DNA from: Fluviibacter sp964498255
GTDB lineage: Bacteria; Pseudomonadota; Gammaproteobacteria; Burkholderiales; Rhodocyclaceae
Assembly: GCA_964498255.1 (NCBI GenBank)
Contig: CAZCGW010000003.1
Coordinates: 1 to 64,000, forward strand
Length of the DNA: 64,000 bases
Reading direction: 5' to 3'
Each line of letters starts with the position of its first letter. Within the stretch, counting starts at the first letter, position 1. The notes under the pieces were generated by a model. It had not been told where the DNA came from and searched no databases. It saw nothing but the letters and a program-made list of their open reading frames with translations. The position numbers and the translations under genes were made by a program. Positions 1 to 8,505 of the stretch are shown here, piece after piece.

Positions 1-668
1 CTACCCCATGGGCTTATGCCGGCGCCAAACCGAACAATGAGCGTGCGTTTGCTCGTGGTCGCATCAGCAATTCGATCCGGGATCTGATTGACAAATAGGA
101 CGTTGGCAACGAGGAGGGAATAAGCTAATCCAGCAAGAAGTGCCGTCAGTGAAAACTGGCCGCGTTGCACATAATTGGTACCCGTGACCACGAGAGTCCA
201 TGCAAGTGTTATTGCAATTTCGCCGATGCCACGGCTTTGTAATGCCAGTGGCTTTGCCGAATAGGCCCAGCCGAGGAAGAGTCCGGATAGTCCGATAGCA
301 ATTAATCCTGGCCCACTTTTACTCATAAGGTAGATGCCAGCTGGAATGACGATTGCTAGTAGTGAGTATCCGAAGATTGCAGTTTGTTTGGTGCTGAGGA
401 GGCCGTTTTGAATAAAACGGCTACCGCCGGTAAATGGAAAGATACGATCTACGTTTGCCGCATCGCAACCACTGATTGCATCGTAGTAATCGTTAATAAC
501 ATTGGCGCCGGCGTGTGAAACGAGGGCGAAGATAAGCGTGATAATCGCCAAAAGGGGCGAGTGTAAGGCCCCTTCAGCACTTGCTGAGCATAGTCCCAGT
601 ATGACACCGACCAGTGTTACAGAAAGAAATGCTGGGCGAGTCGCCGCTATCAGTGTGGCGATGGGCAT
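1..668 (-). CDS. MenA/UbiA-family prenyltransferase, 3' end outside window
   Basis: This is an integral-membrane prenyltransferase of the UbiA superfamily, closest by eye to MenA (1,4-dihydroxy-2-naphthoate polyprenyltransferase). The frame begins at the ATG complementary to 666-668 and stays open for 222 codons to the window edge, so the C-terminus is missing. Residues near 60-65 read NDYYD followed by a second Asp region and FTGGSR, which is the first Mg-prenyl-diphosphate-binding motif of the family. The rest is mostly hydrophobic helices. An in-frame stop lies just upstream of the ATG and no alternative start intervenes. It starts 18 bases after the PII-like gene, so it looks like the last visible gene of the metal-efflux operon. 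The substrate is uncertain: a menaquinone role would need other men genes, which are not in this window, and another aromatic acceptor is possible. Confidence 0.8.
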   Translation of the reverse strand, partial: MPIATLIAATRPAFLSVTLVGVILGLCSASAEGALHSPLLAIITLIFALVSHAGANVINDYYDAISGCDAANVDRIFPFTGGSRFIQNGLLSTKQTAIFGYSLLAIVIPAGIYLMSKSGPGLIAIGLSGLFLGWAYSAKPLALQSRGIGEIAITLAWTLVVTGTNYVQRGQFSLTALLAGLAYSLLVANVLFVNQIPDRIADATTSKRTLIVRFGAGISPWG

Positions 669-686
669 TGATCGGCTACAGACTGA

Positions 687-1040
687 TCAATGCCGACGCG
701 GGTCGGGTGGGCTACCCACCGTTGTTTTATGGACAAATATGGCTCGCGAGACCTCTGTGACCCAGACGATGCCATCGCCCAGTTGACCTGTTTGCGCTAC
801 CTCAGTGATGCACTCAACAATTCGATCGGCAATTTCATCGGGGCAGACAATTTCAATACGGACCTTGCGCGTGAAGTCAGTGAGTTCATCCTTGATAGAA
901 ACCGGCGGCCCATGCCGGGAGAGGGCTGAGCAACCCTCTGCTTGTGAAATCGTCATCCCCGGAAAATCAGGCATGCTCAACAGCGACTTGCGAAGCTGCG
1001 GTAACTTGTTGGGACGAATGATAGCTTTGATTTCTTTCAT
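687..1040 (-). CDS. Divergent PII-like signalling protein in metal-efflux operon
   Basis: This 117-residue protein has the length and fold pattern of GlnB/GlnK: a MKEIKAIIRP start, KVRIEIV after the T-loop, and TGQLGDG in the B-loop. Key residues of true PII are changed. By ungapped alignment with E. coli GlnB, Tyr51 (uridylylation site) is Glu52, Tyr46 is Val47, Gln39 is Leu40, Lys90 is Ile91, Arg101 is Phe102 and Arg103 is His104. It therefore should not be uridylylated by GlnD, and ATP/2-oxoglutarate binding is probably altered. It follows the RND pump gene by 20 bases and precedes the prenyltransferase by 18, so it is cotranscribed with the pump. PII-like proteins beside heavy-metal RND genes are known to me from other proteobacteria, but their role is not established. 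A sensor or regulator of the pump is an inference. Confidence 0.85.
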   Translation of the reverse strand: MKEIKAIIRPNKLPQLRKSLLSMPDFPGMTISQAEGCSALSRHGPPVSIKDELTDFTRKVRIEIVCPDEIADRIVECITEVAQTGQLGDGIVWVTEVSRAIFVHKTTVGSPPDPRRH

Positions 1041-1060
1041 GGCGCGGCGATTAGATCAGA

Positions 1061-4000
1061 TCAGGCTTCGACGGATTTTTCTTCGAAATAAGGATACAGC
1101 ACTGGTAGGACCAATAGGGTAAGTGCTGTCGAAGAAAGGAGTCCCGAAATCACAACGACGGCTAGTGGTCGGGTCACTTCCGAGCCCGGGCCACTAGAAA
1201 ACAGCATCGGAATTAGCGCCAAGAGTGCAACGCTTGCGGTCATCATCACCGGGCGGAAGCGATGTTCGCATCCCTCGAATACCGCTTCCCGCGTAGACCA
1301 GCCTTCATCGCGAAGCTGCCGGATGAAGGAGACGAGGACAACACCATTGAGCACGGCAATGCCCCATAGGTTAATAAACCCAACAGCTGCCGGTACCGAC
1401 AGATACTCGCCGGATAATAACAATCCGAAGATGCCGCCAATCGATGCGAAAGGTAGTACCAGAATAATCAGCGTGGCCATACGCAATGAATTAAAGAGTA
1501 TGAACAACAGGAAGAAAATGGCGCCAATGGTGATGGGAATAATGATCATCAGGCGCGCCATGGCGCGCTGCATGTTCTCGAATTGACCGCCCCAGTCCAA
1601 GGTATAGCCCTGTGGAATTGTCAGCTGTTGGGCGATGCGTTTCTGTGCTTCACTCACAAAGCCTCCCAGATCCCGATCCTGTACATTAACGCCTACAACG
1701 AGTCGGCGTTTACCCGCCTCGCGCGAGATCTGTGATGGACCATCTACCAGTTCGACCTTGGCGATATCCTTCAATGGAATCAGTGCGCCGCCAGGTGCTT
1801 TAAGAATAATGTTTTCAAAAGCTTCCGGTGTTTCACGGTAGACCTTGGGATAACGCAACATCAGCGGGAATCGGCGCTCGCCTTCATAGATCATGGTCGC
1901 TTCCCGGCCACCATTGGCAATCTCAATGACGTTATTAACATCTTCAACGTTGAGACCATAACGGGCAATCGCTTCGCGGTCGATATTTAGCGTGAGATAG
2001 TTTTGACCGGTGACCTGTTCAATACGCAAATCGGTGGCACCTTCCATGCCAGCTAATAGACGGCCGATTTGGTTGCCCAGTTTGCGCAGTTCTTGAATAT
2101 CATCGCCGAAAATCTTTACGGCCACCTGTGAGCGAACCCCTGACACCATTTCATCCACGCGGGCAGCAATTGGCTGTGAAATCGCTGTTTCAACGCCGGG
2201 TAGGGCTTTGAGCGCAATGCGAACCTGGTCTTCAATTTCGGTTTGAGACAGTTTCCGTTGGCCGCTAGGTTTGAGAGAAACAATCGGGTCAGACTCGTTG
2301 GGTTGCCCTGGGTCGGCCGGTGATTCGCCACGGCCAAGACGTGAGACTGCTGATTTCACTCCGGGAATTGCCGCAATTCGCTTGAGTGCTTCGAACTCCA
2401 TCTTGACGGATTCTTCAAGCGAGATGTTGGCCTGGCGAACGATTACGGGTGTGATGGCACCTTCCTTCATGATCGGGATGAAAGACTTGCCCAGAAAAGG
2501 AAATACCAGAAAACTCAGCAGCAGAGAGATGGCAGCGTAGAAAATGACGCGCTGTGGGTTACTGATCGACCAGTTTAGCGCTTTAAGATAGGGCGCTTTG
2601 ATGCGTGCTACAAAGGGTGTGTCATGTTCCGCGCCGCCTTTGAGAATATAGGAGCAGAGTACTGGCGACAGGGTGAATGAGAGAATCAGCGATAGGGCGA
2701 GGGCGATCGCAATGGTTAATGCCAACGGGGCAAACATCTTGCCTTCCATGCCTTCTAGTGAAAGCAGTGGCATGAATACCAGAATAATGATGCCCACACC
2801 AAAGAGGACAGGCTTACCAACTTCGGTAGCAGCATCCAGAATGATTCGTAAACGCGAAACGCCTTCATCGGCGCGCTGGCCGAGTCGTGCGAAGGTGTTT
2901 TCTACAACCACGACAGAACCGTCCACCATAATGCCGATGGCGATAGCCAGACCCCCCAACGACATCAAATTAGCTGATAAGCCATAGTGGTTCATCACCA
3001 TGAAAGTCAGTAATGGGGTAAGTAAGAGTGTTGCCGTGACGATGATGGAAGATCGTGCATCTCCCAGATAGACATACAAGACGATAATGACCAGTAGCAC
3101 GCCTTCCAGCAGTACTTTGACGACATTAGACAGCGCCGCATCCACCAGATCGGTTCGGTCATAGAACGGCACAATCTGGAGTCCTTCCGGCAGAAGGTGG
3201 CGCTTGTTAATGTCGGCTACTTTAGCTTTGATTGCACCAACAACGCGCCGTGCGTTTTCACCCCGTTGCATCTGGATAATGCCGGCGACCGATTCTGTGA
3301 CTCCGTCTTTGACAATGGCACCCTGTCGGGTTTCTGTGCCCATGCGGACAGATGCCACATTGCGTACGAAGACCGGTGTGCCATTGACTTCTTTCAACAC
3401 AATGTTGCCTATATCGTCGAGGTCTTTGATCAGACCAACGCCTCGGATGAGGTAACGCTCTTCGTAAACGGGCATCTGGCCGCCACCCGTGTTGGCATTG
3501 TTACGGGCGAGTGCACTGTAGACATCCTGGGTAGTCAGGTTGTAATGGTGTAAACGTTCCGGATTGGCCGAGACTTGATACTCACGTGCGTAACCGCCCA
3601 TCGTGTTGATTTCAGCAACACCTGGCACGCTGCGCAGCATGGGTCTCACTATCCAATCCTGAACAATGCGGCGCTCGGTAAGTTCTTCAACAGAGAGCGA
3701 CCGTTTACCATCGGCAGGATGCTCGATTGTGTATTGATATACCTCGCCAAGCCCGGTTGATACAGGTCCCAGTACCGGCGTCACGCCGGGGGGCATGCGA
3801 CCCATGACTTCAATCAGACGCTCCAGCACCATCTGCCGGGCAAAGTAGATGTCGGTTTTGTCAGTAAAAACCAGGGTAATTACTGCAATGCCGTTGCGAT
3901 TCAGGGAGCGCATATCGGTCAGCCCGGGCAGACCGGTCATCGCGATTTCAATGGGTACCGTAACGAAACGTTCAACCTCTTCCGGCGATCGGCCAGGGAC

Positions 4001-4156
4001 TTCTGCGGCAATTTGAACCTGAACGTTGGTAACGTCAGGGAATGCGTCTACTGACAGACGATTGATCGCTAGCAGTCCGACAAAAAACAAGGCAACTGCA
4101 AGAACAACGACGACAATGCGTTGAGCCAGTGCGGCACGGACGATAGGTTGAATCAT
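1061..4156 (-). CDS. czcA: Heavy-metal efflux RND transporter (CzcA/CusA family)
   Basis: This is the inner-membrane proton/cation antiporter of a tripartite metal-efflux system. Its 1031 residues are close to the usual CzcA/CusA length. The N-terminus has one transmembrane helix (about 12-30) followed by the porter-domain sequence VDAFPDVTNVQVQI typical of heavy-metal RND proteins. The helix 4 signature carries Asp412 and Glu419 (IMVDGSVVVVEN), the acidic residues used for proton relay. The CzcA-type DFG at the start of that signature reads AIG here, so the metal specificity (Zn/Co/Cd, Ni or Cu/Ag) cannot be assigned safely and the czc name is generic. The gene follows the adaptor gene by 20 bases and precedes the PII-like gene by 20, consistent with a single operon transcribed leftward. 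Confidence 0.93.
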   Translation of the reverse strand: MIQPIVRAALAQRIVVVVLAVALFFVGLLAINRLSVDAFPDVTNVQVQIAAEVPGRSPEEVERFVTVPIEIAMTGLPGLTDMRSLNRNGIAVITLVFTDKTDIYFARQMVLERLIEVMGRMPPGVTPVLGPVSTGLGEVYQYTIEHPADGKRSLSVEELTERRIVQDWIVRPMLRSVPGVAEINTMGGYAREYQVSANPERLHHYNLTTQDVYSALARNNANTGGGQMPVYEERYLIRGVGLIKDLDDIGNIVLKEVNGTPVFVRNVASVRMGTETRQGAIVKDGVTESVAGIIQMQRGENARRVVGAIKAKVADINKRHLLPEGLQIVPFYDRTDLVDAALSNVVKVLLEGVLLVIIVLYVYLGDARSSIIVTATLLLTPLLTFMVMNHYGLSANLMSLGGLAIAIGIMVDGSVVVVENTFARLGQRADEGVSRLRIILDAATEVGKPVLFGVGIIILVFMPLLSLEGMEGKMFAPLALTIAIALALSLILSFTLSPVLCSYILKGGAEHDTPFVARIKAPYLKALNWSISNPQRVIFYAAISLLLSFLVFPFLGKSFIPIMKEGAITPVIVRQANISLEESVKMEFEALKRIAAIPGVKSAVSRLGRGESPADPGQPNESDPIVSLKPSGQRKLSQTEIEDQVRIALKALPGVETAISQPIAARVDEMVSGVRSQVAVKIFGDDIQELRKLGNQIGRLLAGMEGATDLRIEQVTGQNYLTLNIDREAIARYGLNVEDVNNVIEIANGGREATMIYEGERRFPLMLRYPKVYRETPEAFENIILKAPGGALIPLKDIAKVELVDGPSQISREAGKRRLVVGVNVQDRDLGGFVSEAQKRIAQQLTIPQGYTLDWGGQFENMQRAMARLMIIIPITIGAIFFLLFILFNSLRMATLIILVLPFASIGGIFGLLLSGEYLSVPAAVGFINLWGIAVLNGVVLVSFIRQLRDEGWSTREAVFEGCEHRFRPVMMTASVALLALIPMLFSSGPGSEVTRPLAVVVISGLLSSTALTLLVLPVLYPYFEEKSVEA

Positions 4157-4176
4157 GAGCGGTCGATCTGTATTAA

Positions 4177-5679
4177 TTAGCCGCCAGAAAGTCGCTTCTT
4201 GCGTTCGGTATTAAGGTGATACGCCTGTTGTGTGACGATGAGTGTGCCGGGTTCAAGGCCGGAGAGTACTGGGCGTACACCATTGGTTTCAGGGCCGAGT
4301 TTGACCACGGTCAGTTTGTAGTGGTTGTCGCCCAGGGCAATGAAGACGTGGTCATAACCATCTTCACGAACGACAGCCGCCGCTGGAACCACCGGACGAT
4401 CTGTTGGCTTGCCAGAAATGAGCAGCGTGGCCAGCATGCCGGGTTTGATCATACGGTCTTTGTTGACCAGTACGGTTCGTGCTGGAATCGTGCGCGTTTC
4501 ATTACTGACAAGTTCACCTACATAAACCAGTTTGCCTTCAAAGTGCTGGTTGGCCAAAGCGGGAATTTCAATCTGCATCGGTTGATTGACGGCGAGAAGT
4601 GAGGCTTCCTGCTCAGGCACCTGCGCCGTGATCCAGACCTCAGAAAGATCTGCAACAGTAAATAGGGCATCCGAAGGTTGGACGACCTGACCCAGAACGA
4701 TCTTACGTTCGACAACGGTACCATCGATACTGGAAGTCACCGGAGCGATAGAATTCACGTTCCCGGTTTTACCGAGTGCATCGATTTGCTCTGGGAGCAT
4801 GCCCAACACACGTAATTGATCGGCCATTGCACGACGTTCAGCTGCTGTAGTTTCTGCCTCGCTCTGGCGTCTCTGAAGATCTGCTTTGGCTATGACATCT
4901 TCTTTAAAGAGTATTTGTGCCCGATCATAGGCGCGCGCCGCGAGTTCGTTGGCTGCCCGAGCCTTTAGATAAGCTAGCTGTGTTTGACCTAGCTCTGTGG
5001 AATTGATTCGGGCGAGTACGGTACCCCGATCAATTTCCTGCCCGGGCATGGCGAGAATCTCGGTAACGCGACCGGTTACCGTGGCGCCAATGCGGGCAAC
5101 ACGCTGTTCATCGAAATCGACCTTGCCACTAACCCGTAGTGTTTCTGAAAAGGGCATCACCTCGACAGGTTTGACATCGACGATCCAATGCGGGCTATCA
5201 GGTTCAATGAGATCCTGGCTGAGGTCGATGATATCCGGATCATGAACAATCGTTTCGTCTTGGGACTTATGGCTGTCCGGCATCAGCACGGTCAGTGCAA
5301 TAAATGCCGCTATAGCCCAGAACAAAATATTATGTCGTTGTGAAGACGGTAGGGCTCTCCAACGGCTTACCTGATGCGGCGCCAGGCGTTCCAGGAGGGC
5401 TAGTATTGGATACCAGAGCCAGTCCCGCATGCGGATCCATAGGCCCGTTGCCAATGGAAGCAATAGGGGTCTTAGGTTATTCCACAGTGGGTCGATCCAT
5501 TTTGCCTTTTGGGGTGCAAACACATTCGCCAGGTGAGTCTTTTCCTGACGATAGGTGCGCCGAATTCGACGGATCAGTGGTTCGGAAATAACCAAAAATC
5601 GTTCAACGAGCGCCAGTAAACGGTGTTTAAGGCGTAGTAGGTGCTGATGAACTTTATCGGAAGAAGGCGAGGGTGGCAT
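4177..5679 (-). CDS. czcB: RND efflux periplasmic adaptor (CzcB-like) with long cytoplasmic N-terminus
   Basis: This membrane-fusion protein bridges the RND pump and the outer-membrane channel. Residues from about 160 onward show the adaptor order: beta-barrel/lipoyl half (GRVTEILAMPGQEIDRG), an alpha-helical hairpin rich in Ala/Gln/Arg around 230-300, the second lipoyl half (IDGTVVERKIVLGQVV), and a beta-barrel and membrane-proximal domain ending near residue 500. The single membrane anchor is at about 118-133 (ILFWAIAAFIALTVL). The roughly 115 residues before it are Arg/Lys/Leu-rich and probably cytoplasmic, whereas CzcB-type adaptors usually anchor within the first 30 residues. The long start is preferred because it lies 16 bases after the channel gene, in line with the tight spacing of the whole operon; Met84 is a fallback start. 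Confidence 0.9.
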   Translation of the reverse strand: MPPSPSSDKVHQHLLRLKHRLLALVERFLVISEPLIRRIRRTYRQEKTHLANVFAPQKAKWIDPLWNNLRPLLLPLATGLWIRMRDWLWYPILALLERLAPHQVSRWRALPSSQRHNILFWAIAAFIALTVLMPDSHKSQDETIVHDPDIIDLSQDLIEPDSPHWIVDVKPVEVMPFSETLRVSGKVDFDEQRVARIGATVTGRVTEILAMPGQEIDRGTVLARINSTELGQTQLAYLKARAANELAARAYDRAQILFKEDVIAKADLQRRQSEAETTAAERRAMADQLRVLGMLPEQIDALGKTGNVNSIAPVTSSIDGTVVERKIVLGQVVQPSDALFTVADLSEVWITAQVPEQEASLLAVNQPMQIEIPALANQHFEGKLVYVGELVSNETRTIPARTVLVNKDRMIKPGMLATLLISGKPTDRPVVPAAAVVREDGYDHVFIALGDNHYKLTVVKLGPETNGVRPVLSGLEPGTLIVTQQAYHLNTERKKRLSGG

Positions 5680-5695
5680 GTGGGTTCAGATAGGC

Positions 5696-7036
5696 TCAGA
5701 ATTCGGGCAGTTGAGAAGCAGCGTTGTTGGTGTTCTGGCTGTAAGATTCGGGCGGCACATGCGAAATCGACCGCAAACGATCGATTTCTACCGACACTGT
5801 TGCCAGATCAAACCTTGCTGCAATCAATTCGTTACGCGCTGCCCGGTAGGTGCGTTGTGCATCTAGCCATTCCAGAATGCCGCGTTCACCGTAGCGGTAA
5901 GCTGATTCGGCAATCCGTTGAGCGGCTGCTGCCTGAGAGAGTAGTTGCGTTTCAAGCACCCGAACCTGATTGCTGGCAATCTGGTAGAGCTGATAGGTTG
6001 CTTCAAGTGATTCCGAGAAGCTCAGTCGTTGCGCATTAAGCTGATGCCGGCTGCTTGAAACTTCGGCCTTGGCCTTGGATATCTGACCACTGCGCCAATC
6101 CCAAAGCGGAATGGTCATCACCACGCCGCCACGGGAATATTGTTGGGTTGGATCCACTTCCCGTTCTGCGATCAGTGCAATCTTGGGCAGTCGCATTGAT
6201 TTTTCCATGCTTAAGCGGTGTTCGGCAGCACGTTGTTCGGCCTCGGTTTTCATGAGGACGGGGTTGCGCGCCAGCAGATCATCTTTCAGCTTTTCCTTGG
6301 GGGGTAACTGAATTGAATTGGGTAGGCTGCCCAGGACTGTCCAGCCTTCGGGGAGCGGGTGGCCTACGGCCAGGCGCAGATTGGCTCTGGCTTGCTCAAC
6401 ACGCAGGCGAGCGGCATCCATGTTTTTGCGTGCATTCAACATTTCAGTATCTGCACGTATCAGGTCAAACTTGGGGGATTCTCCTACCTGATGGCGCAGT
6501 GCGATTCGGTCTCGAATCTGTTGAGTTAGCGCCAGATCCTCTTCCGTCGCCGTTGCTTCTGCTAAACGTCGGAGGAGCTCATAGTAAGAGAGTTTGATTC
6601 GGGCGACCGAATCATCTTCGAAGCTTTGGCGGCTGGCATCGGTTGCTTTGACAATTTCGTCAGCAGCATCAATTCGTGCGCTACGAACCATCGGGATCTC
6701 GATGGGCTGGGCCATAGTGATGTTGTACACTTGCCCCGAGATAGGGGTGAGTGAGTTACGCTCTTTGCTTCGTCCCAGTTGGCCACCCACATCCGGATTG
6801 GGGTAAGCGCGTGCAGTCGTAGCATCCCCTTTAGCAGCAGCAACCTGCTCACGAGATGCCAAAATGTAAGCGTTTTCGTTCAGTCCGATGCCAATAAGTT
6901 GGTCAAGGGTCAGCGAAGGCCCTGCGATTACCGATTCAATCAGGCCGAAACTGCATAAAGCAGCAGCACATGCCCACTGCTTTAGTGTGCGAAATGGCTT
7001 ATTGTTTTCTATCGGTGTGACGAGAACGCGTTGCAT
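5696..7036 (-). CDS. czcC: Outer-membrane efflux channel (CzcC-like, TolC superfamily)
   Basis: This 446-residue protein is the outer-membrane component of the metal-efflux complex. After a basic N-terminus (about 20 residues) there is a hydrophobic stretch (ACAAALCSFGLIESVIAG) that looks like a signal peptide. LTLDQLIGIGLNENAYILA then starts the first outer-membrane efflux repeat, and a second repeat occupies the C-terminal half. Long amphipathic Ala/Glu/Arg helices such as those around residues 180-220 and 330-400 fit the periplasmic tunnel of TolC proteins. It is the first gene of the leftward czcC-czcB-czcA-PII-prenyltransferase operon. Its 70-base upstream gap holds a short perfect inverted repeat that may be an operator. 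Confidence 0.9.
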   Translation of the reverse strand: MQRVLVTPIENNKPFRTLKQWACAAALCSFGLIESVIAGPSLTLDQLIGIGLNENAYILASREQVAAAKGDATTARAYPNPDVGGQLGRSKERNSLTPISGQVYNITMAQPIEIPMVRSARIDAADEIVKATDASRQSFEDDSVARIKLSYYELLRRLAEATATEEDLALTQQIRDRIALRHQVGESPKFDLIRADTEMLNARKNMDAARLRVEQARANLRLAVGHPLPEGWTVLGSLPNSIQLPPKEKLKDDLLARNPVLMKTEAEQRAAEHRLSMEKSMRLPKIALIAEREVDPTQQYSRGGVVMTIPLWDWRSGQISKAKAEVSSSRHQLNAQRLSFSESLEATYQLYQIASNQVRVLETQLLSQAAAAQRIAESAYRYGERGILEWLDAQRTYRAARNELIAARFDLATVSVEIDRLRSISHVPPESYSQNTNNAASQLPEF

Positions 7037-7045
7037 GCGCTTATT

Positions 7046-7063
7046 TTAAGGATGTGACCTTAA
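7046..7063. promoter_or_regulatory. Inverted repeat upstream of czc-like operon
   Basis: The sequence is TTAAGG-N6-CCTTAA, a perfect 6-base inverted repeat whose near edge is 10 bases before the czcC-like start codon. It lies in the only non-coding gap before the operon, so a regulator operator is plausible. A small mRNA hairpin affecting translation is the alternative. No matching regulator gene is in the window. Confidence 0.35.
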
Positions 7064-7107
7064 GAGCTGATTAAACACCCTTCTAAACAAGCAATCTTCG
7101 TGCCGTT

Positions 7108-8415
7108 TTATGTGGTGGGCTCTGTTTCTGCGATGTCTTTATTCAGCGCCGCAATCACCTTATCAATGCGCTTACCATCCATGTCGACCACTTCAAAGCG
7201 CCAGCAGTCCCAGTCGACAATCTCACCGGCACTAGGGATGCGTCCCATCAGCAGCATGAGCATGCCTGAAAGGGTGTTGTAGCGTCCCTTATCTTCCTCA
7301 GGTAGTTCTTTGAGCTTCAGGCAGTCTTTGAGCTCAGGTACAGGGATGATGCCGTCAAGCAACCAAGAGCCATCTTGACGGGGGATTGCCCAAGCGTCTT
7401 CATGATCGTCGGGTTTGAATTCACCGGCAATGGCTTCGATTAGATCCTGAAGGGTAATGATGCCTTGGATTTCACCATATTCATCAATTACAAAAGCCAT
7501 CTGTACACCAGAAGACTTGAAATGCTCCAGCAGTTCCATGCCTGTTAATGACTCTGGAACAAAAACGGCAGGTTGTAAATCTGTTTTAAAGTCAGGTGTT
7601 TCGCCACGCAACGTTTGGGCGAGTAGTACCTTGGCATTGATAATGCCGAGTACTTCGTCGAAGCCGCCTTTACATACCGGGAAGCGCGAATGCTCGGACT
7701 CCTGGATGCGCTGTAGGTTTTCGTTCAGCGGCTCTTCGATGTCCAGGGCGATGATGTCGCTCTTGGGTACCATGAGTGAGGTTATCTGACGGTCGTCCAG
7801 ACGAAACACGTTGCGAACCATCTGGTGTTCGCTATGTTCGATAACGCCCGCATCTGAGCCCTCTGCCAGCATGGCATGTATTTCTTCTTCAGTAACTTGC
7901 TGGGTTACGTGATTTTTAATACCGAACAAGCGCAGCAGCACTTGGGTCGATCCCGAGAGCAGTCTCACCATTGGGCGAGCGATGCTTGCCAAGGTGAGCA
8001 TTGGTCGAGCGACTAAACGGGCAATGGGTTCCGGGTTGGATTGACCAATCCGTTTAGGTACCAACTCACCTAATACGATGCTGCAATAGGTAATGATCAC
8101 AACGATTAGAGTAGATGCCAGCCAGCCGGAGGTGTTGTTGCTAACACCCATGTTCTCAAGCCACACGGCAACCGGTTCCGATAGAGCTGATTCAGCCACA
8201 ACGCCATTCAGAATGCCGATGGTGGTGATGCCGATCTGTACGGTGGATAGAAATCGGTTGGGATCTTCGCCCAGTTCCAGGGCGGCGGCAGCCTGACGGT
8301 CTCCGGATTCAACCATGCGTTGTAGCTTGCTTCTTTTAGCGGTGAGCAGTGCTACTTCAGCCATTGCAAAGACTGCGTTAATCGCAATCAAAGCAAATAA
8401 TATGGCAACGTCCAT
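7108..8415 (-). CDS. CNNM/HlyC-CorC family membrane protein (DUF21-CBS-CorC)
   Basis: This 435-residue protein has the three-part layout of the UPF0053/HlyC-CorC family. An N-terminal DUF21 membrane domain (about 1-190, beginning MDVAILFALIAINAVFAMAE) is followed by a tandem CBS pair (about 210-340, with SLMVPKSDIIALD and a repeat ending GIITLQDLIEAIAGE), then a C-terminal CorC/HlyC domain (about 350-425). E. coli relatives such as YtfL (PaeA) and the CNNM proteins are linked to polyamine or Mg/Co ion export, but the substrate here cannot be read from sequence. It lies upstream of the metal-pump operon in the same direction, separated by 71 bases that include the inverted repeat, so it may be a separate unit. 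Confidence 0.88.
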   Translation of the reverse strand: MDVAILFALIAINAVFAMAEVALLTAKRSKLQRMVESGDRQAAAALELGEDPNRFLSTVQIGITTIGILNGVVAESALSEPVAVWLENMGVSNNTSGWLASTLIVVIITYCSIVLGELVPKRIGQSNPEPIARLVARPMLTLASIARPMVRLLSGSTQVLLRLFGIKNHVTQQVTEEEIHAMLAEGSDAGVIEHSEHQMVRNVFRLDDRQITSLMVPKSDIIALDIEEPLNENLQRIQESEHSRFPVCKGGFDEVLGIINAKVLLAQTLRGETPDFKTDLQPAVFVPESLTGMELLEHFKSSGVQMAFVIDEYGEIQGIITLQDLIEAIAGEFKPDDHEDAWAIPRQDGSWLLDGIIPVPELKDCLKLKELPEEDKGRYNTLSGMLMLLMGRIPSAGEIVDWDCWRFEVVDMDGKRIDKVIAALNKDIAETEPTT

Positions 8416-8505
8416 CAGGTGTCCTACGAGTTTGGGAGTCTATATTGTACGACAGGCTTAAAAGTACCGCTGTAATACAGCTGTCATAAGCAAAACGACA
8501 AGACG

